Below, piece after piece: positions 35,158 through 43,809 of a DNA stretch of 64,000 nt (positions within the stretch are counted from its first letter, which is position 1; every line of letters starts with the position of its first letter). The notes beneath the pieces were generated by a model. That model was not told the origin of the DNA. It searched no databases and worked only from the letters and a program-made list of their open reading frames with translations. The stretch lies in the NCBI RefSeq assembly GCF_034674885.1, contig NZ_JAUCDS010000002.1, positions 124,001 through 188,000 of the forward strand, written 5' to 3'. The position numbers and the translations under genes are program-made. The stretch is from Castellaniella sp034674885 (lineage in GTDB: Bacteria > Pseudomonadota > Gammaproteobacteria > Burkholderiales > Burkholderiaceae_B).

Positions 35158-35766
35158 TCAGGGATACAAGTTGACGCGCGCATCCACCAGCCGCGCGTCC
35201 GGCGTCAGCGGGCTCAGTTCCAGCTTGAAGAAGGGCACGTAATCCAGGGTGATGCGCAGGGTGTCGCCCGTATCCAGGATATACGGCCCGCCCAGGCGGG
35301 TAGGCAGGTCTGCCTGATATCGGCCTTGCACGCAATGCAGGATCGTCTCGCCCGGACGCAGGGGCAGTTTCTGGCGGCCGCTGCGCATGTCCACGCAGCC
35401 GTGCGCCTGCTTGCGGCGCAGCATCAGGTTGAAGTCCTTGGCCGGATCGGCGGTCAGCGCGGCGGCGTAGGGCGTTTCTCCGGCGAAATACAGGCGGGCG
35501 CCGGTCTCCAGCAGGGTTTCCTGGCCGGTGTCGGTGCGGGTCAGGCGCAGGGGACCGCCCTGGGTCAGGATCAGGATGCGGTCGATGTCTTCCCAATGCG
35601 AAAATGGCCCATCGGAAGCCACGTCGGCTGTGCTGATGCGCCAGATGAAGTCGTCCGGCCCCGCATCGTCTGGGAAAATGGCGATCTGGCGGGTCGTACC
35701 GCCGCCGTTTTTCCATGGAACGGCGCGCAGTTCGGCGGCGGGGATGAAATGAAGGATATCCTGCAT
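35158..35766 (-). CDS. HutD/Ves family cupin protein
   Basis: 202 residues, cytoplasmic. The HutD/Ves pattern is complete: AAELRAVPWKNGGGTTRQIAIFPDDA, FIWRISTADVASDGPFSHWEDIDRILILTQGG, then a second cupin half. HutD is linked to histidine use in some bacteria, but no hut gene is nearby, and cold-induced Ves is another relative. Its role here is unknown. It converges on rarA and shares the region upstream of serS divergently. Confidence 0.88.
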   Translation of the reverse strand: MQDILHFIPAAELRAVPWKNGGGTTRQIAIFPDDAGPDDFIWRISTADVASDGPFSHWEDIDRILILTQGGPLRLTRTDTGQETLLETGARLYFAGETPYAAALTADPAKDFNLMLRRKQAHGCVDMRSGRQKLPLRPGETILHCVQGRYQADLPTRLGGPYILDTGDTLRITLDYVPFFKLELSPLTPDARLVDARVNLYP

Positions 35767-35825
35767 GGAAGCTCGCGTCCTGTGGGCCGGGCCCGGTGTG
35801 ATGCATTCTGGCGCGGGAAATGATC

Positions 35826-35917
35826 CCGCATATGCGGTGGTTTAATTTAATACAATAACCCAGCCCCGGATGCCGCCATCCGGGGCATCCGGTTTTGGCC
35901 CGCCCGCTGTGCGGGCC
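35826..35917 (+). promoter_or_regulatory. serS promoter region and structured leader
   Basis: A perfect 12-bp palindrome CCGCATATGCGG (35826-35837) precedes a good -10 box TACAAT (35851-35856). Downstream, in the expected leader, are two hairpins: CCCCGGATG-CCGC-CATCCGGGG (35864-35885), followed after seven bases by TTTT, and GGCCCGC with GCGGGCC (35897-35917). The arrangement resembles attenuation, though the first T run is short and displaced. Confidence 0.45.
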
Positions 35918-35970
35918 CAGTCATGGGCGTTCCGGGGTTTCCGGAGCGTCTTCACCATTCGCTCATCGCC

Positions 35971-37308
35971 ATGCTAGATACCAATCTGCTGCGCAAGGAC
36001 CTGGACCGCGTCGTGCACGCGCTGGGACGTCGCGGCCTGACCTTCGATACGGATCGCTATCACGCCCTGGAAGCCCGCCGCAAGGCCGTCCAGGTGCAGA
36101 CGGAAGAACTGCAAGCCCGCCGCAACGCGTTGGCCAAGCAGATCGGCCAGCTCAAGTCCCGGGGGGAAGACGCATCGGCCGTGCTGGCTGAATCGCAGGC
36201 TATCCCCGATCGCCTCAAGGCCCTGGAACAGGACCTGGGCGCCGTGCAGCAGGAATTGTCGCAGTGGCTGATGACAATCCCCAATCTGCCCGATGACAGC
36301 GTGCCCGATGGAACTTCCGAGGCCGACAACGTCGAAGTCCGCCGCTGGCTGCCCGGGGCGGCTGGTGCTGATGGCAATCCGGCGGGCCTGGGCTTCGAGC
36401 CGCGCGATCACGTGGCGCTGGCCGAACCCGTCGGCCTGGATTTCGAGGCCGCCCGGTCCCTGGTCGGAGCGCGCTTCATGATGCTGCGCGGCCCCGTCGC
36501 CCGCCTGCATCGCGCCCTGGCGCAGTTCATGCTGGATCTGCAGACCGGCGAACACGGCTATCAGGAATGCTATACGCCCTACATCGTCAACAGTTCCACC
36601 CTGTTTGGCACCGGCCAGCTGCCGAAATTCAAGGACGACATGTTCTGGGTGACGAAAGGTGGGCAGGGCAGCACGCCCGACGACGACGGCCCTGCCGAAG
36701 ACCTGTACCTGATCTCGACGGCAGAAATCCCGCTGACCGGCACCGTGCGCGACCGCATCCTGGACGCCCAGGACCTGCCCGTGAAGCTGACGGCGCACAC
36801 CCCGTGTTTCCGTTCGGAAGCCGGCAGCGGCGGGCGCGACCTGCGCGGCCTGATCCGCCAGCATCAGTTCGACAAGGTCGAGATGGTGCAGATCGTGCAT
36901 CCCGACCAATCCTGGCAGGCCCTGGATGAAATGGTCGGTCATGCCGAACACGTGCTGCAGGCCTTGGGCCTGCCCTATCGCGTCGTGCTGCTGTGCGCCG
37001 GCGACATGGGCTTTGGCTCGGCCAAGACCTACGATCTGGAAGTCTGGCTACCGGCACAGAATACCTGGCGGGAAATCTCTTCCGTGTCCAACTGTCTGGA
37101 TTTCCAGGCCCGCCGCCTGCAGGGGAGGTTCCGCCCCGAAGGCCCCAAGGCCAAGCCCGAATATCTGCATACCCTGAACGGATCTGGCCTGGCTGTCGGC
37201 CGCGCCATGGTCGCCGTGCTGGAAAACTACCAGCAGGCCGACGGCAGCGTAGTCGTTCCGCCTGTCCTGCGGCCCTACATGGGCGGCTTGGAAGTCATCC
37301 GCGCGTAG
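35971..37308 (+). CDS. serS: Seryl-tRNA synthetase
   Basis: 445 residues. Class II enzyme charging tRNA-Ser. The N-terminal coiled-coil arm that grips the long variable arm is visible (about 30-100, LEARRKAVQVQTEELQARRNAL). Catalytic motif 2 is HTPCFRSEAGSGGRDLRGL and motif 3 is NGSGLAVGRAMVAVLENYQ. The start MLDTNLLRKDLD is the family start; an ATG at 35923 would add 16 residues. Neither has a good ribosome site. A tRNA-Ser gene follows about 100 bases downstream, with its own promoter. Confidence 0.95.
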   Translation: MLDTNLLRKDLDRVVHALGRRGLTFDTDRYHALEARRKAVQVQTEELQARRNALAKQIGQLKSRGEDASAVLAESQAIPDRLKALEQDLGAVQQELSQWLMTIPNLPDDSVPDGTSEADNVEVRRWLPGAAGADGNPAGLGFEPRDHVALAEPVGLDFEAARSLVGARFMMLRGPVARLHRALAQFMLDLQTGEHGYQECYTPYIVNSSTLFGTGQLPKFKDDMFWVTKGGQGSTPDDDGPAEDLYLISTAEIPLTGTVRDRILDAQDLPVKLTAHTPCFRSEAGSGGRDLRGLIRQHQFDKVEMVQIVHPDQSWQALDEMVGHAEHVLQALGLPYRVVLLCAGDMGFGSAKTYDLEVWLPAQNTWREISSVSNCLDFQARRLQGRFRPEGPKAKPEYLHTLNGSGLAVGRAMVAVLENYQQADGSVVVPPVLRPYMGGLEVIRA

Positions 37309-37354
37309 CTGGTGGCGCCTAGGCGGGCAGGGTTGGCTGTCAGCCTTGTCCGCC

Positions 37355-37382
37355 TTGAAGTGGTCGGATTCTGTGCTAGAAT
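37355..37382 (+). promoter_or_regulatory. Promoter of tRNA-Ser
   Basis: TTGAAG (37355-37360), a 16-bp spacer and TAGAAT (37377-37382), with TG one base before the -10 (extended -10). The mature tRNA begins 25 bases later. Confidence 0.7.
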
Positions 37383-37407
37383 GCGCAGCTTGACCGCAGT
37401 CAAAGCC

Positions 37408-37499
<92 letters not shown>

Positions 37500-37512
37500 C
37501 AGCGCTATCTGA

Positions 37513-37546
37513 CCCGTTGATTTCATTCACTGAATCAGCGGGTTTT
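37513..37546 (+). terminator. Terminator of tRNA-Ser
   Basis: CCCGTTGATT pairs with AATCAGCGGG (one wobble), followed by TTTTGCTTTT. It lies 15 bases past the tRNA. From here to aqpZ I see only AT-rich sequence with one TTGACA (37621) lacking a good -10. Confidence 0.75.
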
Positions 37547-37707
37547 GCTTTTCAGGCCCCAGGCGGTTTTGTCCGGTATTCCTGGCATGACACGCCAGTC
37601 AATCGTTAAAAATATTTAAATTGACAATGCTTTGCCTTTGTTGTGTGGTGCTCGGCATATCGCGTTGGTAGACTTTTTGGCTCTTGAACTTCAATCGAGT
37701 CAACATT

Positions 37708-38406
37708 ATGTCCTTGACCAAGCGGTGTGCGGCCGAACTGTTCGGCACGTTCTGGCTGGTGTTCGGCGGTTGCGGCAGCGCCGTGCTGGCTGCAGCGTTT
37801 CCTGAACTGGGTATCGGTTTTATGGGTGTTGCGCTGGCCTTTGGCTTGACGCTGCTGACCATGTGCTATGCGATCGGCCACATTTCAGGCTGCCACATCA
37901 ATCCCGCAGTGACGTTTGGCCTGGTGGCAGGCGGGCGCTTTCCAGCGCGTGATTTGATCCCTTATGTTGCAGCCCAGGTGCTGGGCGCTATCGCCGCAGC
38001 TGCTGTGCTGTATCTGATCGCCAGCGGCAAGGCCGGCTTTGACGCATCGGCGGGCTTTGCATCGAACGGCTATGGCGAGCATTCCCCCGGAGGCTATTCG
38101 CTGACGGCAGCGCTGACGGCCGAAGTGGTGCTGACTGGGTTTTTCCTGTTCATCATCATGGGTGCCACGCACAGGCTGGCGCAGTCGAGCCTGGCCGGCG
38201 TGGCAATCGGCCTGTCGCTGACGCTGATCCATTTGGTCGGCATCCCGGTGACCAACACGTCCGTCAATCCTGCACGGTCGACCGGCGTGGCCCTGTTTCA
38301 GGGCAGCTGGGCCTTGGACCAACTCTGGCTGTTCTGGCTGGCACCCATTGTCGGGGGGATGATCGGGGGGCTGGTATACCGCACCTTGCTCGCCAGCGAC
38401 GACTGA
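37708..38406 (+). CDS. aqpZ: Aquaporin Z
   Basis: 232 residues, six membrane helices and two half-helices. Inner-membrane water channel. Both NPA boxes are intact (CHINPAVTFG and TSVNPARSTG), and the N-terminus AAELFGTFWLVFGGCGSAVLAA is typical of AqpZ. The second box is preceded by T and followed by ARS, matching the water-selective Arg filter. The ATG at 37708 starts at the family position; the frame is open 24 bases upstream. It converges on a dehydrogenase gene with a 21-base gap. Confidence 0.95.
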   Translation: MSLTKRCAAELFGTFWLVFGGCGSAVLAAAFPELGIGFMGVALAFGLTLLTMCYAIGHISGCHINPAVTFGLVAGGRFPARDLIPYVAAQVLGAIAAAAVLYLIASGKAGFDASAGFASNGYGEHSPGGYSLTAALTAEVVLTGFFLFIIMGATHRLAQSSLAGVAIGLSLTLIHLVGIPVTNTSVNPARSTGVALFQGSWALDQLWLFWLAPIVGGMIGGLVYRTLLASDD

Positions 38407-38427
38407 ATCAACGGCGGTGCACGCATG

Positions 38428-39513
38428 TCAGCTTGTAGCGGCCGTGGCGGCAGACACCTGTGAGCAGACCGCCTCCGTGACTTCACGGGTGGTGGCTTTG
38501 CCTCCCAGGTCCTGGGTGTGCAGGGCCGGGTTGGCAGTGGCTGTTTCGATGGCTCGCATGACTTTTTGGGCGGCCGCCGATTCGCCCAGGTGTTCGAGCA
38601 GCATCACGACGGACCAGAAGGTGCCGATCGGGTTGGCCAAGCCCTTCCCCATGATGTCGAAGGCTGAGCCGTGGATGGGTTCGAACATCGAGGGGTAGCG
38701 GCGTTCCGGGTCGATGTTGCCCGTGGGGGCGATGCCCAGGCTGCCCGCCAGGGCTGCGGCCAGGTCGCTGAGGATATCGGCGTGGAGATTGGTCGCCACG
38801 ATGGTGTCCAGTGATGCCGGGCGATTGACCATGCGGGCGGTGGCCGCATCTACGAGCTCCTTGTCCCAGGCGACGTCCGGGTAGGCCTGGGCGGTTTGCG
38901 CGGCGATTTCGTCCCACATCACCATGGCATGCCGTTGCGCATTGCTTTTGGTGACGACGGTGAGATGTTTGCGAGGGCGTGATTGGGCCAGCTTGAATGC
39001 GAAGTGCATGATGCGCTCGACACCCGCCCGAGTCAGGATGGACATGTCGGTGGCAACCTCCAGAGGGTGTCCCTGGTGGACGCGCCCTCCCACGCCGGAG
39101 TACTCGCCTTCCGAATTTTCCCGCACGATGACCCAGTCCAGATCCTGGGGCGCGCAGCGCTTCAGGGGTGCGTCGATGCCGGGCAGGATTCGGGTGGGGC
39201 GCACGTTTGCGTACTGGTCCAGGCCTTGGCAGATCTTGAGCCGCAGTCCCCATAGAGTAATGTGGTCTGGGATGTGGGGGTCGCCAGCGGACCCGAACAG
39301 GATGGCGTCTCGGTCAAGCAATGCATCCAATCCGTCTTCCGGCATCATGACCCCGTGAATGCGATGGTAGTCGGCTCCCCAGTCGAAATCCTTGAAGTCA
39401 AAGGTGAATCCTCCATCAGCACGGGCCACTGCTTCAAGCAGCTTGCGGCCTGCAGGGATGACTTCCTGGCCGATGCCATCACCGGGAATGGTAGCGATGC
39501 GATACGTTTTCAT
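38428..39513 (-). CDS. Tartrate/D-malate-type decarboxylating dehydrogenase, copy 1
   Basis: 361 residues. A member of the isocitrate/isopropylmalate dehydrogenase fold closest to tartrate dehydrogenase TtuC or D-malate dehydrogenase. Seen are IATIPGDGIGQEVIP, VIVRENSEGEYSGVGG, TKSNAQRHAMVMWDE, and NLHADILSDLAAALAGSLGIAPTGNI with HGSAFDIMGKGLANP. These hold the Mg2+ aspartates and the substrate Arg/Lys/Tyr set. It should oxidise a 2-hydroxy acid with NAD, losing CO2 in some cases. It is divergent from the LysR gene and separate from copy 2. Exact substrate not determinable. Confidence 0.85.
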   Translation of the reverse strand: MKTYRIATIPGDGIGQEVIPAGRKLLEAVARADGGFTFDFKDFDWGADYHRIHGVMMPEDGLDALLDRDAILFGSAGDPHIPDHITLWGLRLKICQGLDQYANVRPTRILPGIDAPLKRCAPQDLDWVIVRENSEGEYSGVGGRVHQGHPLEVATDMSILTRAGVERIMHFAFKLAQSRPRKHLTVVTKSNAQRHAMVMWDEIAAQTAQAYPDVAWDKELVDAATARMVNRPASLDTIVATNLHADILSDLAAALAGSLGIAPTGNIDPERRYPSMFEPIHGSAFDIMGKGLANPIGTFWSVVMLLEHLGESAAAQKVMRAIETATANPALHTQDLGGKATTREVTEAVCSQVSAATAATS

Positions 39514-39598
39514 ACTCTGGTTCCTTGTGGATTGCATTCGAGCCGACCGGTGCGCCGGGCCGCGGTTCAGGGCTTTCCGGCTGTCGTTTGGAACTCTA

Positions 39599-39626
39599 TT
39601 GTTACCCTACTGCGGGTTGATAGAAT
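39599..39626 (+). promoter_or_regulatory. Promoter of the LysR gene
   Basis: TTGTTA (39599-39604), a 16-bp spacer and TAGAAT (39621-39626) preceded by TGA. On the other strand TATCAA (39617-39622) overlaps it and may be the -10 of the divergent dehydrogenase, so the two promoters would share DNA. Confidence 0.55.
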
Positions 39627-39647
39627 GGCCTTGAGAACACAGCATGC

Positions 39648-39661
39648 TTAACTTCAATTCA
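39648..39661. promoter_or_regulatory. Candidate LysR operator, site 1
   Basis: TTAACTTCAATTCA, downstream of the LysR start site and 135 bases before the divergent dehydrogenase ATG. It matches site 2 (44928) at 12 of 14 positions in the same orientation relative to the minus-strand targets. This is the place expected for autorepression combined with activation of the divergent gene. Confidence 0.5.
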
Positions 39662-39672
39662 TAGGTGATCGC

Positions 39673-40587
39673 ATGAAGGAATCGGTACAGGCGGCGGATT
39701 TCGGATTTTTCTCCATGCTGGCCTCGGCGGGAAGCCTAAGCGCCGCCGCCCGCGAGCTTGGCCTGACGCCTGCCGCCGTCAGCAAGCGCCTGGCACTGAT
39801 GGAGCGCCGAGCTGGCGTGCCGCTGGTGAATCGGACGACGCGCCGCATGCAACTGACCCCGGAAGGTGAGGTCTACCTGACGCATGCACGGCATATTCTT
39901 GAAGAGATCGAGACGCTGAGCAGCCTCTTGGGAGGCGCTCGCCAGCGTCCCACGGGCCTGCTGCGGGTGAACGCCACGTTGGGGTTCGGACGCAGTCATG
40001 TGGCTCCTGCGATTTCGCGTTTTGTGGAAACCTACCCTGACGTGTCTGTACAGCTTCAGTTGTCCGTGACACCGCCGCCGCTGACGGATGATGCCTACGA
40101 CGTCTGTATCCGGTTTGGAGAGCCACCGGACGGCCGGGTGGTCGCCCGGCGCCTGGCGCCGAATCGGCGTATTCTGTGCGCCTCACCTGCCTACCTGGCC
40201 CGGCGTGGGGTGCCGCTGACACCGCGCGATCTGGCGAAGCACAGTTGCATTGGAATCCGCCAGGGAGATGAGGCCTATGGTGTCTGGCGCCTGAGCAGCC
40301 GTCGCGGTGGCGCGGGAAAAGCAGAGACAGTCCGGATTCACGGGCCGTTGACCACCAATGATGGCGAGATCGCCGTCAATTGGGCACTGGACGGCCATGG
40401 CGTGCTCATGCGGGCCGAGTGGGACATCCAGGAATATCTGGCGGATGGGCGACTGGTGCTTCTCTTGCCCGATTATGCGACGCCGGAGGCGGATGTTCAT
40501 GCGGTGTACGCCCAGCGGCACCAGTTTTCGACGCGGGTGCGCGCTTTTGTCGATTTTCTCGCCGCCGAGCTGAGCGGCAAACCCTGA
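39673..40587 (+). CDS. LysR-family regulator of the tartrate-type island
   Basis: 304 residues. The N-terminal winged helix is clear (FFSMLASAGSLSAAARELGLTPAAVSKRLALMERRAGVPLVNRTTR), followed by the periplasmic-binding-like effector domain (LRVNATLGFGRSHVAPAISRF onwards). It lies between the two dehydrogenase genes, divergent from copy 1 and convergent with copy 2 (nine-base gap). By position it should sense a hydroxy-dicarboxylate such as tartrate or malate and control both flanking units. Effector unproven. Confidence 0.9.
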   Translation: MKESVQAADFGFFSMLASAGSLSAAARELGLTPAAVSKRLALMERRAGVPLVNRTTRRMQLTPEGEVYLTHARHILEEIETLSSLLGGARQRPTGLLRVNATLGFGRSHVAPAISRFVETYPDVSVQLQLSVTPPPLTDDAYDVCIRFGEPPDGRVVARRLAPNRRILCASPAYLARRGVPLTPRDLAKHSCIGIRQGDEAYGVWRLSSRRGGAGKAETVRIHGPLTTNDGEIAVNWALDGHGVLMRAEWDIQEYLADGRLVLLLPDYATPEADVHAVYAQRHQFSTRVRAFVDFLAAELSGKP

Positions 40588-40596
40588 GGCCATGGT

Positions 40597-41688
40597 TCAA
40601 CGAGTGGCCGCTGCGATGCGGTCAGCGATGGCTTGCCCCATCTGGGTGGTGTTGGCTTGGCCGCCCAGGTCCGGGGTCCGGGGGCCCTGGCTCAGCACGT
40701 ACTCGATGGCTTCCATGAGCGTATTTGACGCGTTCAGACAGGCGGGTTCCCGTTGGCCGAAGAATTCCAGCATCATGGCTGCGGACCAGATCATGCCCAC
40801 GGGGTTGGCGATGTTCCGGCCGTAGATGTCTGGCGCGGATCCGTGCACCGGTTCAAAGAGCGAGGGAAAGTGGCGCTCCGGGTTCAGGTTGGCCGAAGGG
40901 GCAATCCCGATTGTGCCGGTGCAGGCTGGTCCCAGATCGGACAGGATGTCGCCAAAGAGATTCGATGCCACGACTACGTCGAAGCGGTCTGGCTGCAGGA
41001 CGAATCGGGCGCAGAGAATATCGATATGGTGCTTGTCCCACGTGATCTGCGGGTAGTGTTCGGCCATGGCCTTGAGGCGTTCGTCCCAGTACGGCATGCT
41101 GATGGCAATGCCGTTGGACTTGGTGGCAGCTGTCAGGTGGCGGCGGGGGCGGCGCTGGGCAAGCTCGAAGGCGTACTTGAGAACGCGGTCCACGCCGTGG
41201 CGCGAAAAGACGGATTCCTGGATGACGATTTCTCGGTCGGTACCCTGGTAGAGCCGCCCGCCCAGATCGGTGTATTCGCCCTCGGTATTTTCACGCACCA
41301 CCATGAAGTCGATATCGCCAGGCGTCCGGCCAGCCAAAGGAGACGGTACGCCCGGCATGAGTCGTACTGGCCGCAGGTTGATGTATTGGTCGAATTCTCG
41401 GCGGAACTTCAGCAGAGACCCCCATAATGAAATATGGTCGGGCACCACTGCGGGCCAGCCGACCGCTCCGAACAGGATGGCGTCGAAATGGCGGATCTGC
41501 TCGAACCAGTCCTGGGGCATCATCGAGCCGTGCGCTTGCCAGTATTCCGCGCAGGCCCAATCGAATGGCTGGAACTGCAGGTTCAGAGCATGTCCCGCGC
41601 CCAATGCCTTGAGTGCGCGCAGCGCCTCGGGCATGACCTCGCGGCCGATGCCGTCTCCTGGGATGACGGCGATGTGTAGTGGTTTCAT
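40597..41688 (-). CDS. Tartrate/D-malate-type decarboxylating dehydrogenase, copy 2
   Basis: 363 residues. Same family as the gene 1 kb away but clearly diverged: IAVIPGDGIGREVMP, FMVVRENTEGEYTDLGG, TKSNGIAISMPYWDERL, NLFGDILSDLGPACTGTIGIAPSANL, and HGSAPDIYGRNIANP. It fits the TtuC/DmlA-type tartrate or D-malate dehydrogenase slightly better than copy 1. It ends the tctC-tctA-tctB operon (60 bases after tctB), so transport and oxidation are joined. Substrate not fixed by sequence alone. Confidence 0.86.
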   Translation of the reverse strand: MKPLHIAVIPGDGIGREVMPEALRALKALGAGHALNLQFQPFDWACAEYWQAHGSMMPQDWFEQIRHFDAILFGAVGWPAVVPDHISLWGSLLKFRREFDQYINLRPVRLMPGVPSPLAGRTPGDIDFMVVRENTEGEYTDLGGRLYQGTDREIVIQESVFSRHGVDRVLKYAFELAQRRPRRHLTAATKSNGIAISMPYWDERLKAMAEHYPQITWDKHHIDILCARFVLQPDRFDVVVASNLFGDILSDLGPACTGTIGIAPSANLNPERHFPSLFEPVHGSAPDIYGRNIANPVGMIWSAAMMLEFFGQREPACLNASNTLMEAIEYVLSQGPRTPDLGGQANTTQMGQAIADRIAAATR

Positions 41689-41747
41689 GGTTCGTACCTG
41701 GTGATCCGTGTGACGTGGGCCGGCATGGATGGGTTCTTGGCCTGGGG

Positions 41748-42233
41748 TCAGCCCAACAGAAAGCCGGCAGGCAGGGGCACCAGCAGGAAGTAGTCGAACA
41801 CGGTGTAGACCACGAAGCTGACGAGCGCTCCGTAGGCCAGGGCCGTCGCCAGGCCGCGCAGGCCCTTCTGTCGATCGCCGAGATACCATGCGATAGCTGC
41901 GAATCCCAGCGTGCCCGTGATGGCAAAACCGACGGACTGATACAGGCCCGTCCAGAGGGCCATCAGGATGATGACGACCAGTACCTGGCGGCGCTGCGTG
42001 GTGCGCCGGGCGCCATCTGTGCCGTCGGCCTCGTCGCTGCTTTTTTCGAGCCGGACGGACCAGGGAGTGAAGGATAGGATCAAGGTCAGGGCTACAAACA
42101 GAGCCATGATGGCCATGATGGTGTCTGGGAAAAGGCCGCCGAAACGGCTGCTGTAATCGCGCTGGCTCCACAGCACGGCGATGAAGGCGATCATCAGCAG
42201 TGATCCCAGACGGTCGCGGAAAAGAGGGCTCAT
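41748..42233 (-). CDS. tctB: Tripartite tricarboxylate transporter small membrane subunit TctB
   Basis: 161 residues with four predicted membrane helices (near 8-25, 37-57, 88-105, and 125-157) joined by a charged loop (LEKSSDEADGTDGARRTTQRR). Poorly conserved in sequence, as usual, and identified mainly from size, helices and position between TctA and the dehydrogenase. It pairs with TctA to form the membrane part of the importer. Confidence 0.85.
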   Translation of the reverse strand: MSPLFRDRLGSLLMIAFIAVLWSQRDYSSRFGGLFPDTIMAIMALFVALTLILSFTPWSVRLEKSSDEADGTDGARRTTQRRQVLVVIILMALWTGLYQSVGFAITGTLGFAAIAWYLGDRQKGLRGLATALAYGALVSFVVYTVFDYFLLVPLPAGFLLG

Positions 42234-42249
42234 GGTGTGCTCCTAGCGT

Positions 42250-43773
42250 TCAGGACGGGGTGCGGGATGCACGGCGCCGCAGCCATATCGTCGATGGGCC
42301 GAAGTAGGGCCACAGGAACGAGAACAGCGATAGGCCGATCAGGATCCAGGACAGCGGGTTCACAAACAGGGCATACCAGGAATGGGTGTAGGCCGCGCCC
42401 ATCAGATTCGCCTGCACCAGGCCGGTTTCCATGATGGGCCCGAGAATCAGGCCCAGCACGATGGGGGCCGCACTGAAGCCAAGCCAGCGCAGGACGTAGC
42501 CCGCTACGCCGAAACCCAACATCAGCATGACGTCCAGGAAGTTGTTGCGGATGGCATAGGAACCCACGATGGTCAGAATGGCGATGCCGGGTACCAGATA
42601 ACGTACCGGGAGTCGTGAGACGAACCGGGCCAGCAGGCGTCCGCCATAAAGGCCGACAGGCACCATCACCAGCGCCGACAGCCCCACGCCCAGCATGAAG
42701 GTATAGGTGATGTCCGCGTGCTCGGCAAACAGTTCTGGGCCGGGGCGTAGCCCCTGCATCATCAGGGCGCCGTAGATGATGGCATCGGGCGGTGCGCCCG
42801 GAATGCCCAGCGTGAGCAAGGGGATCAGGCCACCTCCCACCACGGCATTGTTGGCGGTTTCAGTCGCCACCACGCCATCGAGCTTTCCGGTGCCGAATTC
42901 CTCTGGGTGCTTCGCAGCCCGTTTTGCTTCGTTGTATGAGACGAGATTGGCGATACTGCCCCCGGCGCCGGGCAGGATGCCCACCACCGTGCCGATGATG
43001 GAAGAGCGCAGCAGATTGCCCGGCATGGCGAAGACACGCCGGACCGTCGTGCCCAGCACGCCTTTGGCGCGCTTGTAATCAATGCTTTTTTTGCCGCTGG
43101 ATGAATGAAAGACCAGGTTCAGGAGCTCGGGGATGCAGAACAGGCCGATCAGGATCACGATCAGATCGACTCCCGCTTGCATGGCGGGGAAGCCGAAGGT
43201 AAACCGCACATCGCCGCCCACGGGGGCGATGCCGATGGTGGAGACCAGAATGCCGAACGCAGCGCCCGTCATGCCCTTGAGAAACGCGCCCGACGACAGG
43301 CTGGAAATGATGGTGATGCCGAAAACCCCTACCCAGAAGTATTCCGCCGGTCCAAAGCGCAGCGCGATGTCGGCCAGCAGCGGGCTGAGAAAAATCAGGC
43401 AGATGACGCCGAACACCCCGCCGATGGCCGACCCCACGGTGGCGCCGATGACGGCTTCTTCGCCGCGCCCCTGACGAGCCATGGGATAGCCATCAAACGT
43501 AGTGCCGATGGAGCTGGGTGTGCCGGGGGTGTTGATCAGAATGGCGCTGAAGCAGCCGCCGTAGATGGCACCCATATAGATGGAGCCCAGTAGGACCAGC
43601 CCGCCGACTGGGTCCATGCTGAAGGTGAACGGCACTAGCAGGGCGACAGCCATGGTGGCCGTCAGGCCCGGCAGCGCGCCGATCACCATGCCGGCGACGG
43701 TGCCTGCCACAATCAGGGCCAGGTTGTGAAAGGAAAGGAGATGGATGAGGCCTTGCCAGATGGCTTCAGTCAT
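42250..43773 (-). CDS. tctA: Tripartite tricarboxylate transporter large permease TctA
   Basis: 507 residues, about 12 membrane helices. The conserved TctA segments are visible: GTVAGMVIGALPGLTATMAVALLVPFTF, GAIYGGCFSAILINTPGTPSSIGTTFDGYPMARQG, and LRSSIIGTVVGILPGAGGSIANLVSYNEAK. It carries out ion-driven uptake of the carboxylate delivered by TctC. Gaps to its neighbours are 16 and 36 bases, so the operon is tight. Confidence 0.94.
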   Translation of the reverse strand: MTEAIWQGLIHLLSFHNLALIVAGTVAGMVIGALPGLTATMAVALLVPFTFSMDPVGGLVLLGSIYMGAIYGGCFSAILINTPGTPSSIGTTFDGYPMARQGRGEEAVIGATVGSAIGGVFGVICLIFLSPLLADIALRFGPAEYFWVGVFGITIISSLSSGAFLKGMTGAAFGILVSTIGIAPVGGDVRFTFGFPAMQAGVDLIVILIGLFCIPELLNLVFHSSSGKKSIDYKRAKGVLGTTVRRVFAMPGNLLRSSIIGTVVGILPGAGGSIANLVSYNEAKRAAKHPEEFGTGKLDGVVATETANNAVVGGGLIPLLTLGIPGAPPDAIIYGALMMQGLRPGPELFAEHADITYTFMLGVGLSALVMVPVGLYGGRLLARFVSRLPVRYLVPGIAILTIVGSYAIRNNFLDVMLMLGFGVAGYVLRWLGFSAAPIVLGLILGPIMETGLVQANLMGAAYTHSWYALFVNPLSWILIGLSLFSFLWPYFGPSTIWLRRRASRTPS

Positions 43774-43809
43774 GGATTACCTGTTCGAGAAAGTGGCGGG
43801 ACGAATGGC

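Noticed and set aside
35923..35970. In-frame ATG 16 codons upstream of the serS start
   Set aside because: The added residues (MGVPGFPERLHH...) do not fit the family N-terminus, and no ribosome site precedes them.
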